A stretch of DNA of 6,783 nucleotides from JALYNX01 sp044867525 (GTDB lineage: Bacteria; Actinomycetota; Acidimicrobiia; Spongiisociales; ZC4RG35), in assembly GCA_044867525.1 (NCBI GenBank), contig JBIOVB010000112.1, positions 1 to 6,783 of the forward strand, given 5' to 3'. The notes under the pieces were generated by a model, which had not been told where the DNA came from, did not search any database, and saw only the letters and a program-made list of their open reading frames with translations. Position 1 is the stretch's first letter. The number at the start of each line of letters is the position of its first letter. Both the position numbers and the translations under genes were made by a program. This document shows positions 1 to 6,281 of the stretch, in pieces.

Positions 1-16
1 GTGCTGCCAGTCCTTG

Positions 17-41
17 TCAACTAGTTGAGACCACGATCGTG
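17..41. repeat. Two adjacent palindromes, possible operator
   Basis: A perfect 12-bp palindrome, TCAACTAGTTGA, lies at 17-28. Three bases later comes a perfect 10-bp palindrome, CACGATCGTG (32-41). Their centres are 14 bp apart. Palindromes of this size in non-coding DNA are often binding sites for dimeric regulators, and MarR and TetR proteins commonly use sites of this kind. That these are operators is inference. Any gene they control would lie to the left of the window, because nothing to the right starts near them. Confidence 0.3.
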
Positions 42-109
42 TTTACGGTTCTTGCCTGGTGGATTCGCTAGCGAGGTTGCGAGGTGCTCACTCTGACTCC
101 CGCACCGCC

Positions 110-274
110 TCAAGGCATGGGAGGAGTGTCGCCGACGAGTAGGTCGAGCAACTCGAAGCCGGACCACACCTCAGCGATCCCGTGCCAGGAGCGCTCATTT
201 CGGGTCCGCCCTTCAAGTAGCGCCCCACGGGCGCACCACTGAGTTTCTGCCCCGAGCAATCTCAGTTGACGACG
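110..274 (-). pseudogene. Unrecognised short reading frame, possible gene remnant
   Basis: This minus-strand frame is open for 54 codons between an in-frame TAG (277-275) and a TGA (112-110). The only plausible internal start is TTG at 259, which would give 49 residues. There is no convincing Shine-Dalgarno sequence. The second half, including SWHGIAEVWSGFELLDLLVG, reads like real protein: it is hydrophobic and acidic in pattern and its codons mostly end in G or C, unlike the other frames here. I do not recognise the family. It may be the 3' end of a gene whose 5' part was lost, a very small gene, or chance. It lies downstream of, and on the same strand as, the histidine kinase at 308-1714, with about 30 bp between the kinase stop and the start of the open frame. 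The rest of 1-307 shows no other coding signal. Confidence 0.25.
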
Positions 275-307
275 CTACCCAGACCGCATCCCAACCAATG
301 TCGATCG

Positions 308-1714
308 TCAGGTGGACGCTCCTATGGGCAACGGCTCCTTGGCCCCTTCTTTCTCGGCGTTGTCATCGTGGGCTTCGGGATCCGCCAACGGCAGGTCCAT
401 CTCGAAGATGCTGCGCTCACCGTCGTATCGATAGGAGAGGCCCCCACCCATCATCTCTGCGAGCTGACGGGACACGGTAAGACCGAGACCTACTGAGGAC
501 GGCTGGGATCCGGGGTCGTGTGCCACGGAATAGGGGAGGAAGATCCGCTCTCGCTCGTCTTCTGGGATCTCACGACCGTCGTCGGAGACCGACACGCAGA
601 CCGTATCGTGTCTTGCTTCATAGGCGATCTCGACATGATCCCCGCCGTAGCGAATGGCATTCGTGATCAGATTGCGGACAACCTGGCGGACCCGGACCGG
701 GTCGGCCAATGCCTTCACCGGGTCGGGCGCCCTGGTCACTGTGATCCTTACCCGCTCCGCCTCTGGCAGGACCTCCACCACCTGGGCGCAGTTGGCTCCG
801 ATGTCCACCGGTACCTTGCTGATGTGCACGGCATCGATCTCGGCCCGGGCCGCCACGAGTAGATCATCTACGATCCCGGCGAGATCGTAGGCCTCCTGGG
901 CGATGGTCACCACCAGCTCGCGCCGCTCCTCGACCGAGAGGTTGACATCTTGGTCTCGTAGCACCTCAGCGAAGCCCATTACCGCCGCGAGCGGTGTGCG
1001 TAGTTCGTGACTCACCGAAGCAACAAACTCGTCCTTAGACCGAACCAGCGTCGCGAGGCGCTCGGTCTCTATCTTGAGCTTCTCGGCCTCTACGCCCCGT
1101 CGTAGCGCCTCCTCTTCGGCCAGTGCCCCCTCCACGCTCTCCGAGAACCGCCAGTACGCGAGGATCACGGCAGTGAGAGCAAGCACGTAGAGGGCATGAA
1201 TGCCCGCCCACAGCACAGGGCTGTCCAGCGCAGCCGGATGGTTGAACACGCTGGCCGGGTCGAGAACTCCGACGACAGAGTGATGAATGAACACATACGC
1301 GAGCCCGAGGGCAAGAGGACGCCAGTCGCGATACAGGCTGATCAGCGGGACCACCACGAAAAAGTGGAAGTGAGACTCGATGAGCCCGTTGGTGAGATGG
1401 ACGAGGAGCCCGGAGCAGGACACGAGGGCCACGCTGACGAGGATCGCCTTGGATGTTCGGCCAGCGAAGAACGGAACGGCCAGCAGGAGAGCCACCACCC
1501 CCGCCAGTTCGAGGGCGAGATGCCACAGATCTACATCGGCTCTCGTACCAACGATGGCGAGGAGTGGGACGTTCGCCCACGCCAAGGCGAGGAGGAGTCG
1601 CTGGCGCGCTTGCCAGTCTCGGCTGGGCAGCCAGGTCCCGCGAGGGAGCCACCGCCACTGGGACTTGACCGCCGAACCCGTGTCGACCCATTCAGAGTAA
1701 GAGACTGTTTTCAC
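308..1714 (-). CDS. Membrane sensor histidine kinase (HisKA/HATPase), orphan
   Basis: This protein of 468 residues is a membrane sensor kinase that should autophosphorylate and pass phosphate to a response regulator. About five hydrophobic segments occupy residues 40-188. They include ESHFHFF (113-119), LYRDWRP (127-133) and HH (144-145), a membrane motif I associate with sensors of some chemoreceptors, GGDEF proteins and kinases; its ligand is unknown. A short coiled coil (about 193-228) leads to the H-box SVSHELRTPL with phospho-acceptor His236. The HExxT pattern (E237, T240) fits a kinase that also acts as a phosphatase. The N-box is RNLITNAIRYG (N352) and the G2 box is GLGL (409-412). The G1 box is unusual: it reads DDGREIP where DxGxGIP is expected, so the second glycine is Glu382. 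The start is GTG at 1714, preceded directly by an in-frame TAG with no clear Shine-Dalgarno sequence. No response regulator is adjacent on this strand, so its partner is unknown. Confidence 0.94.
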   Translation of the reverse strand: MKTVSYSEWVDTGSAVKSQWRWLPRGTWLPSRDWQARQRLLLALAWANVPLLAIVGTRADVDLWHLALELAGVVALLLAVPFFAGRTSKAILVSVALVSCSGLLVHLTNGLIESHFHFFVVVPLISLYRDWRPLALGLAYVFIHHSVVGVLDPASVFNHPAALDSPVLWAGIHALYVLALTAVILAYWRFSESVEGALAEEEALRRGVEAEKLKIETERLATLVRSKDEFVASVSHELRTPLAAVMGFAEVLRDQDVNLSVEERRELVVTIAQEAYDLAGIVDDLLVAARAEIDAVHISKVPVDIGANCAQVVEVLPEAERVRITVTRAPDPVKALADPVRVRQVVRNLITNAIRYGGDHVEIAYEARHDTVCVSVSDDGREIPEDERERIFLPYSVAHDPGSQPSSVGLGLTVSRQLAEMMGGGLSYRYDGERSIFEMDLPLADPEAHDDNAEKEGAKEPLPIGAST

Positions 1715-1820
1715 CTAGGAATATCGACGGAGACAGACGGGAGCCTTGAGTGGTTTGCCAGCGGACGCCGACTCCACCACAGGTGTGACTCGCAGCGAGG
1801 CCGCGCGATCGGAGTGTCGC

Positions 1821-1950
1821 CCAAGGGCGATCATCTGTGCGGTTTGAGTCTCACCCTGGTTCGGATGGTGCCAGTGGCCTTGGCGATGGTCGGAACGGGC
1901 GTGCGACCGGCCAGCCACACCTTCCTGGGTGCAACGGGCTCGATCGCTAA
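1821..1950 (+). pseudogene. Remnant of CPA1-family Na+/H+ antiporter, frameshifted
   Basis: From 1844 the plus strand encodes LSLTLVRMVPVALAMVGTG followed by VRPASHTFLG. This closely resembles the late transmembrane region of bacterial CPA1/NhaP-type cation:proton antiporters, where a YAVLSLTVVRM-like stretch is followed by PVALALxGTG and then FLGWFGPRGLAS. Just upstream, in another frame, codons 1827-1844 read AIICAV, which would join in register to LSLT if one T were restored in the T run at 1843-1845. After FLG, a W codon in a third frame (1927-1929) is followed by a sequence only loosely like FGPRGLAS. No start, no N-terminal helices and no C-terminal part are visible, and the whole match is about 45 codons. 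I read it as a decayed internal fragment of a lost antiporter gene. The family call comes from memory of family motifs, not from an alignment. Confidence 0.6.
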
Positions 1951-2104
1951 CGACGGCCGGCTCAACGGGGATCAAGGTCCGTCCAAAGTGGAAGACGGGC
2001 GCGTGCCGTGCGATTTCGAGGCCGCGGCCCACTCGATGGGGAAAAGTGGTCCCGAGAGCCGAGACAAACGAGATTGGCATCACAAGTCGAGATGCCTCAA
2101 CGAT

Positions 2105-2112
2105 AGGAAGGG
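2105..2112 (+). promoter_or_regulatory. Ribosome binding site fixing the RibD-C start
   Basis: AGGAAGGG ends 7 bp before the ATG at 2120. It decides the start of the RibD-C protein, because the same frame stays open far upstream, antisense to the kinase gene, and a longest-frame call would place the start wrongly at 1196. Confidence 0.8.
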
Positions 2113-2119
2113 CGTACCG

Positions 2120-2725
2120 ATGGCGGAACTACTGGTCGACTTCATCACCTCCTTGGATGGCTATGCATCGGGGGAGGGTTGGCCGGGCTTCTGGGGCCTT
2201 GAAGGGCCGGAGTACCTCGCTTGGCTCGAGGAACAACCCGAAGTCACGTACTTGATGGGCGCCAACACCTATCGGCTGATGTCCGGCTTCTCGGCGGGAC
2301 AGACACCAGCCGGGACCGACGAGTTCACAGAAGATGAGCAGGACTCGATCGACGGACTCACCCGAGCGACCAAAATCGTCTTCTCAACGACTCTCGAGGA
2401 GCCGCTGGCGTGGGCGAACACCACGGTCGTGAGAGGCGATGCGGTCGAAACGGTCCGGACGATGAAGGCGGATGACGCGGGGATCTTGAGCACCATCGGA
2501 AGCCTGAGCGTCGCCCGAGCTTTGCTTCAAGCCGGACTCGTCGACCGGTTCCGGGTCGGCATGTTCCCAGTGATCACCGGCGCCACCGGAGCAGAACGCA
2601 TCTACGACGGCTACCCAGACGTCGCCCTCGACATGATCGGCAGTCACACATTCGATGATCGCATCCAGGTAGTCGAGTACCGACCACGGGTGCTCGAACG
2701 ACCTCCGCTCGCTGCCAACCGTTGA
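2120..2725 (+). CDS. RibD C-terminal/dihydrofolate reductase-fold protein
   Basis: This stand-alone protein of 201 residues belongs to the RibD C-terminal, DHFR-like reductase family, which binds a nicotinamide cofactor. Family members are usually annotated only as dihydrofolate reductase family proteins and mostly have no known substrate. The typical order of motifs is present: a first strand ending in SLDGYASG (11-18), YLMGANTYRLM (44-54), KIVFSTTLEEPLAW (85-98), a TIGSLSVARALLQAGLVDRF segment (125-144) at the usual cofactor-loop position, and MFPVITGATGAERI (148-161). The usual glycine-rich GGG-x-L in the cofactor loop is here TIGSLS, somewhat diverged. Nothing suggests true folate or riboflavin synthesis, as there is no deaminase domain and no rib genes are nearby. 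It is probably monocistronic: 178 bp separate it from the ABC operon, which has its own strong ribosome binding site. Confidence 0.92.
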   Translation: MAELLVDFITSLDGYASGEGWPGFWGLEGPEYLAWLEEQPEVTYLMGANTYRLMSGFSAGQTPAGTDEFTEDEQDSIDGLTRATKIVFSTTLEEPLAWANTTVVRGDAVETVRTMKADDAGILSTIGSLSVARALLQAGLVDRFRVGMFPVITGATGAERIYDGYPDVALDMIGSHTFDDRIQVVEYRPRVLERPPLAANR

Positions 2726-2817
2726 CGCGATTGGCGAGGCGGGTCGAGAGGATTGTCTGGATCTGAAACGTCCCACGTGATCGGCGCCAGGCCGAGGTTG
2801 GCCGGGCTTGATCCGGA

Positions 2818-2829
2818 TGACATCTGTCA
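2818..2829. promoter_or_regulatory. Dyad upstream of the ABC operon, possible operator
   Basis: TGACA-TC-TGTCA is a perfect 5-2-5 inverted repeat, 74 bp upstream of the ATPase ATG, in the only intergenic space before the operon. A LuxR-type response regulator such as the one encoded by the fourth gene binds short dyads of this size, so this is a candidate site for autoregulation. The evidence is symmetry and position only. I could not identify a clear -35/-10 promoter around it. Confidence 0.3.
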
Positions 2830-2890
2830 CATCGAGTTGGTGATCGATCTCACTACCGCTCGCACCGGTCGTTCCGCATGATCAGGTGTC

Positions 2891-2898
2891 AAGGAGGT
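2891..2898 (+). promoter_or_regulatory. Strong Shine-Dalgarno for the ABC operon
   Basis: AAGGAGGT matches the 16S anti-Shine-Dalgarno core perfectly and lies 5 bp before the ATG at 2904. It fixes the start of the first operon gene and suggests high translation initiation. Confidence 0.85.
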
Positions 2899-2903
2899 AG
2901 TAA

Positions 2904-3800
2904 ATGGAACATGTGCTCGAAGTACGAGGGCTCGTTCACCGATACGGTGACCGCACGGCTCTCGCTGGAGTCGATCTGAGCGTCAAGTCGGGGGAGTGTG
3001 TCGCACTTCTCGGCCCAAATGGGGCCGGCAAGACGACTCTTGTCCGCAATGTGATCGGGTTGATCGAAGGCAACGCCGACCTCATCGAGGTGGCAGGTGG
3101 CAACCCTCGCAGCGCCGAGACCCGGCGCAGGCTCGGTGTCGTCCAACAGGCGGTCGGTTTTCCGCGGTCGCTCACCGTCGGCGAGATCGTCGGCGGTGCG
3201 GCCGCTCGTCGGGGTTGTCCCCCGGAAGCAGCCAGCCAAGCCATTGCCGAGATGGGCCTGGCAGGTCTGGAGAAGCGTCGGGCAGCCAAGCTCTCCGGCG
3301 GTCAGCAGCAGCGGTTGCAGCTCGCGATGGGGCTGGTTGCGAATCCGGTTCTGCTGGTACTGGACGAGCCCACCGAAGGACTCGATGTGGAGGCACGGCG
3401 TCGGTTCTGGAACACGATTCGGCGACGTCTCGACGACGGAGCCGGTGTGCTCATCACGACGCATCTCGTGGACGAGGCGGCCGCCGTCGCCGATCGGATC
3501 GTCGTGGTTGATCGCGGACGAGTAGTTGCGGAAGGGACGCCAGACGAACTGCGCAGGACGCTCCCCGACCGTCGGATCGAAGTCCGGACGAAGGTACCGG
3601 TGAGTGTGATCAGAGCGCTCGACTCGGTGCACTCGGTGGAGCTTCGTGACCGCCGAACCGTGATCGCAGCGACCGACAGTGAGCAGGTCGTCAGCACGCT
3701 GCTCGACCTCGACCCCGAGGCCAGCGATTTGACAGTGGCGACGGCGAGCCTCGAAGAGGTCCTCGTCGCACTGACCCACCATGAGGAGGTGGCAGCATGA
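2904..3800 (+). CDS. ABC transporter ATP-binding protein
   Basis: This is a 298-residue cytoplasmic ATPase that powers the ABC-2 permease encoded next. All nucleotide-binding motifs are intact: Walker A GPNGAGKT (37-44), Q-loop VVQQ (79-82), signature LSGGQ (130-134), Walker B LLVLDEP (150-156), D-loop GLDVEAR (159-165) and H-loop His187 in TTH. Residues about 220-298 form the C-terminal extension common in drug/lipid exporters of the DrrA/CcmA-like group, ending in the typical SLEEVLVALT. After Walker A the family's usual PTSGxIxVxG stretch is replaced by GNADLIEVAGG, a mild divergence that should not affect catalysis. It is the first gene of the operon and its TGA overlaps the permease ATG (ATGA), so the two are translationally coupled. 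The class and the neighbours suggest export of an amphiphilic compound or drug; the substrate is not readable. Confidence 0.96.
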   Translation: MEHVLEVRGLVHRYGDRTALAGVDLSVKSGECVALLGPNGAGKTTLVRNVIGLIEGNADLIEVAGGNPRSAETRRRLGVVQQAVGFPRSLTVGEIVGGAAARRGCPPEAASQAIAEMGLAGLEKRRAAKLSGGQQQRLQLAMGLVANPVLLVLDEPTEGLDVEARRRFWNTIRRRLDDGAGVLITTHLVDEAAAVADRIVVVDRGRVVAEGTPDELRRTLPDRRIEVRTKVPVSVIRALDSVHSVELRDRRTVIAATDSEQVVSTLLDLDPEASDLTVATASLEEVLVALTHHEEVAA

Positions 3801-4522
3801 ACACCAGAATCTTTCGCATAGAAGTCCGAGACGAGCTCTTGGGAATAGTCAGGGAACCAACCGCTCTTGTCTTCTCGGTGCTGGTGCCGGTGGCATTCTT
3901 TGCACTTTTCGCAACCATGTTCGGAGGTCAGGGGGACGGCTTCGGCGTCGAGTCGTTGGCCACGTACGGGGCGTTTGGTGTGCTTTCCGCGGTTCTGATT
4001 AATCCGGGTGTCGGCCTCGCCGACGCCAGAGAGCGGGGCTGGCTCCGCGTCAAGAGAGCGGACGGCACGCCCCTCGGCACAACGCTATCCGCCAAAGTCA
4101 CGGCAGCGCTGCCGTATGCGATCGTCACCCTGGCAGGGATAACCCTGGTCGCCAGTCTCACCGCTGGACCGCTGGACGCAATTCTGGCCTTGCGTGTCAT
4201 CGGTGTGCTGGTACTTGGAGCCTTGCCATTCAGCCTGTTCTCCCTGGCAATTGGAGCGAGGTTCAGTCTTAACTCGGCGATAGCGGTGCTCAATGCGCTG
4301 CTTATTCCTTTGGTGGTCCTGTCGGGCCTCTGGTTTCCGCTGGAGATGCTCCCGAAGTGGATCGGAGAGATCGCGGTGTACCTCCCGCCCTATCACCTGG
4401 CACAACTGGCGCTGGCGCAGGTCGAAGGCGGAGCAGTCTGGGGTCACGTCGCCTATCTCGTGGGAACAACGATTGTGGGAGCGATCACAGCAGCGCTGGC
4501 GTACCGTTCCGCGGAAGTGTGA
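3797..4522 (+). CDS. ABC-2 type transporter permease
   Basis: This 241-residue integral membrane subunit pairs with the preceding ATPase. About six hydrophobic segments are visible, near residues 22-43, 54-72, 102-122, 129-152, 158-180 and 215-236, the usual topology of ABC-2 permeases such as DrrB or LnrM/N types. After the fifth segment comes SGLWFPLEMLPKW (176-188), then YLPPYHLAQLA (195-205), the family's conserved loop. The N-terminal RIFRIEVRDELLGIVREPTA is the typical amphipathic entry. GGAGGT (3785-3790) lies 6 bp before the ATG, which overlaps the ATPase stop by 4 nt. Its own TGA overlaps the next gene's GTG. With only one permease gene, the working transporter is presumably a homodimer of this subunit with two ATPases. 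Confidence 0.94.
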   Translation: MNTRIFRIEVRDELLGIVREPTALVFSVLVPVAFFALFATMFGGQGDGFGVESLATYGAFGVLSAVLINPGVGLADARERGWLRVKRADGTPLGTTLSAKVTAALPYAIVTLAGITLVASLTAGPLDAILALRVIGVLVLGALPFSLFSLAIGARFSLNSAIAVLNALLIPLVVLSGLWFPLEMLPKWIGEIAVYLPPYHLAQLALAQVEGGAVWGHVAYLVGTTIVGAITAALAYRSAEV

Positions 4523-5640
4523 ACCACACGACAGTCAGACTCGCGAACTCGGAACGCCTCGACTCGAGGCGTTCCGAGTTCTCGCGTTGGGCGCCCCTGG
4601 TCTTCTTCGCATTCATCCTCGTCGGACCGATCTTCTCTCCCGACGCCGGTCCCGAGGATTGGATTCTTGCTGTGGGAGTGGTTGCCGTCGCTCTCCCCAC
4701 CTTTGTCGTCTCGGAAGTACGAGGCTGGGATATCGGGGGAGCAACTGTCCTGATGCTGCTGGCACTGGCGACAGCCCCCTTGGACTCGACGGCGATCATG
4801 GCGCTGCCCATCTACGCCGCTGCTCTCGTCGCCAGGTCAGCCAGTCAGGAGACGCTCCGCCTCAGACTGTCGGTGATCACCGTCCTCACTCTGACCGGCT
4901 TCTTCCTGAGTTCGATCCCTTGGCCGTTTCGGATCTTCATATTCATCCCAGTAGTCATGATCTGGGTCATTGGATCCGCCGTCTTCCATGATGTGTCACG
5001 GGACCATCACGCGGTGGCGCTCCGGGCTGAGAACCGCCGAGTCGCTCATCTTGCCACCATCGCCGAGCGGGAACGGATCGCTCGCGACGTCCACGACATC
5101 GCAGGCCAGGCTCTCACCGCCATCATCGTGCGCAGCCAACTAGTCCAGAGACTGGCCGGGTCTGACCAGCGTCGCGCCACAGAGGAAGCCGACGAGGTGG
5201 AACGCATAGCTCGCGATGCACTGGCGTCGATCAGGCAAAGCGTTGCCGGATGGCATCAGGCGTCGCTGCCTGACGAACTCGCCGTTGCCCGCAATGCGCT
5301 CGCAGCCGCAGGCACCGAATTGGAGACGTTCGGAGACTTGGAGGTCGATCTGGCACCCTCGGTCGAGAACGTTCTGGCGTTGGGACTTCGCGAGGCGGTC
5401 ACCAATGTTCTGCGCCATGCCAACGCAGGCAAGGTGGAGGCCCGAATCGAAAGTCAGGACGGGGGAGTATCACTAACGGTGACTGACGACGGGATCGGGC
5501 CCACCAAGGGAACCGGCTCGGGAATTCAGGGGATGCGCGAACGTGTGATCGCCGCAGGGGGAACCCTCACATTCGGACCCGGCATGACAGGCGGGACACT
5601 GCTACGGATCGACATGCCTTTCGGTGGAAGTACTTCATGA
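4519..5640 (+). CDS. DesK-type sensor histidine kinase (HisKA_3)
   Basis: This protein of 373 residues starts at GTG, overlapping the permease stop (GTGA). I chose this start because the frame is open into the permease gene but no better start lies near the junction. About six membrane segments fill residues 24-156 with almost no extracytoplasmic domain, an architecture shared with DesK and LnrJ-type kinases that sense changes within the membrane. A linker (160-183) leads to the H-box ERERIARDVHDIAGQALT, phospho-acceptor His192. The HDxxGQ form keeps the Asp193 and Gln197 seen in DesK, so both kinase and phosphatase activity are plausible. The N-box is REAVTNVLRHAN (291-302), the G1 box DDGIG (323-327), and GSGIQGMRERV (333-343) is typical of the family. 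It should phosphorylate the regulator encoded next, with which it overlaps by ATGA. Codons 10-21 fall in a long DNA inverted repeat, described separately. Confidence 0.95.
   Translation: MNHTTVRLANSERLDSRRSEFSRWAPLVFFAFILVGPIFSPDAGPEDWILAVGVVAVALPTFVVSEVRGWDIGGATVLMLLALATAPLDSTAIMALPIYAAALVARSASQETLRLRLSVITVLTLTGFFLSSIPWPFRIFIFIPVVMIWVIGSAVFHDVSRDHHAVALRAENRRVAHLATIAERERIARDVHDIAGQALTAIIVRSQLVQRLAGSDQRRATEEADEVERIARDALASIRQSVAGWHQASLPDELAVARNALAAAGTELETFGDLEVDLAPSVENVLALGLREAVTNVLRHANAGKVEARIESQDGGVSLTVTDDGIGPTKGTGSGIQGMRERVIAAGGTLTFGPGMTGGTLLRIDMPFGGSTS
4546..4580 (+). repeat. Perfect 16-bp inverted repeat with 3-nt loop
   Basis: The left arm (4546-4561) and right arm (4565-4580) are exactly complementary, separated only by ACT. 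The stem can extend by a further CGCG pairing (4542-4545 with 4583-4586) across a 2-nt bulge. It starts 27 nt after the kinase GTG and lies inside the coding sequence. No T-run follows on the plus strand, so it is not a classical intrinsic terminator. In the mRNA it would form a very stable hairpin between the transporter and regulator halves of the operon, and could reduce read-through, slow ribosomes or protect transcript ends. The role is inference; the repeat itself is plain in the sequence. Confidence 0.85.
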
Positions 5641-6236
5641 TCCGCGTCGTCCTCGCCGAAGACCAGGCGATGGTGCGAGGAGCCTTTGCAGGACTCCTCG
5701 ACCTCGAACCGGACATCGAGGTAGTCGCTGTCGCGGAAGATGGCGAGCAGGGTTTGGCAGCTGTCGCAGAGCACCAGCCGGACATCCTTCTCACCGACAT
5801 CGAAATGCCAGGAATGACGGGACTCGAGCTGGCCTCTCGCCTCAAGGACCATCCGACGGTCCGAGTCGTAATCGTGACCACCTTCGCCCGAAGTGGCTAT
5901 CTGCGGCGTGCGCTCGATGCCGGGGTGTCTGGATATGTCCTCAAAGACTCACCCATCGAAGATCTGGCCGACACCCTCAGGAGGGTGGCAGCAGGCAATC
6001 GCGTAATCGCCCCAGAGCTAGCGGTTTCGGCGTGGGCCGGCAGCGACCCCCTCACTGACCGGGAGCGAGAAGTCCTGCGAGAGGTTGGTGAAGGACATCC
6101 CAACATCGAGATCGCGCAAAGGCTCCACCTCGCCGAGGGAACCGTACGCAACTACCTGTCATCTGCCATCGTCAAGCTCGGGGCCAGAAACCGTACCGAG
6201 GCGTTCGCCAAGGCCCAGGAAATGGGATACCTCTAG
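5637..6236 (+). CDS. DesR-like response regulator (REC + LuxR HTH)
   Basis: This 199-residue response regulator is a DNA-binding transcription factor switched on by phosphorylation. The receiver domain (1-117) has the acidic pair E8/D9, phospho-acceptor Asp54 in LLTDIEMPG, the switch residue Thr81 (VIVTTF) and Lys103 in YVLKDS. The LuxR-type helix-turn-helix covers about 137-195: LTDREREVL, then IEIAQRLHLAEGTVRNYLSS with the recognition helix, then IVKLGARNRTEAF, a form typical of DesR-like regulators. The ATG overlaps the kinase TGA by 4 nt and GGTGGA (5623-5628) lies 8 bp upstream. The kinase and regulator thus form a cognate pair. By analogy with DesKR and LnrJK the most likely target is the promoter of its own operon, near the dyad at 2818-2829. 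Confidence 0.96.
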   Translation: MIRVVLAEDQAMVRGAFAGLLDLEPDIEVVAVAEDGEQGLAAVAEHQPDILLTDIEMPGMTGLELASRLKDHPTVRVVIVTTFARSGYLRRALDAGVSGYVLKDSPIEDLADTLRRVAAGNRVIAPELAVSAWAGSDPLTDREREVLREVGEGHPNIEIAQRLHLAEGTVRNYLSSAIVKLGARNRTEAFAKAQEMGYL

Positions 6237-6237
6237 C

Positions 6238-6254
6238 CCAGGACGTGGTCCTGG
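6238..6254. terminator. Hairpin between convergent genes, possible terminator
   Basis: CCAGGAC-GTG-GTCCTGG is a perfect 7-bp stem with a 3-nt loop, beginning one base after the response regulator stop and lying in the 45-nt gap before the convergent MarR gene ends. Position and symmetry fit a terminator usable in both directions, but neither strand has a T-run, so it would be weak or would act only as a 3'-end stabiliser. Confidence 0.4.
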
Positions 6255-6281
6255 ACTGTGCGCCCGACGTCACCGACGCCC

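Larger units (their letters stand above)
1715..2119. other. Divergent intergenic region between kinase and RibD-C gene
   Basis: This ~405-bp gap lies between two divergent genes and should hold both promoters. I could not find a convincing -35/-10 pair for either. GATATT lies 6 bp upstream of the kinase GTG, and TTGGCA (2074-2079) lies upstream of the RibD-C gene without a good -10 partner. The middle of the gap carries the antiporter-like remnant described separately. Open frames crossing the gap on both strands change frame and lack recognisable domains, so I do not call an intact gene here. Confidence 0.6.

Noticed and set aside
1715..2083. 122-codon minus-strand frame ending directly at the kinase start
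   Set aside because: It has low-complexity H/R/S-rich composition, no domain and no ribosome binding site, and it overlaps the plus-strand antiporter-like remnant antisense.
2074..2104. Possible promoter TTGGCA with a downstream -10 for the RibD-C gene
   Set aside because: At 17-19 bp spacing the -10 candidates (TCAACG, AACGAT) are poor and leave almost no room before the ribosome binding site.
1196..2119. Long plus-strand extension upstream of the RibD-C gene in the same frame
   Set aside because: It runs antisense to the kinase gene and then through the intergenic gap. It has no domain except the short antiporter-like piece, and the good ribosome binding site at 2105-2112 places the true start at 2120.
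2384..2830. 148-codon minus-strand frame overlapping the RibD-C gene
   Set aside because: It is antisense to a clear family member, and its composition and codon pattern are those of a shadow frame.
2889..3782. 297-codon open frame on the minus strand
   Set aside because: It lies fully antisense to the ABC ATPase, has a composition rich in R, D, H and P, and has no recognisable domain. It is a high-GC shadow frame.
4357..4518. Upstream extension of the DesK-type kinase into the permease gene
   Set aside because: The extension is R/G/S-rich and overlaps the conserved permease C-terminus in another frame. The GTG at 4519 gives the same 4-nt coupled junction seen at the other operon boundaries.
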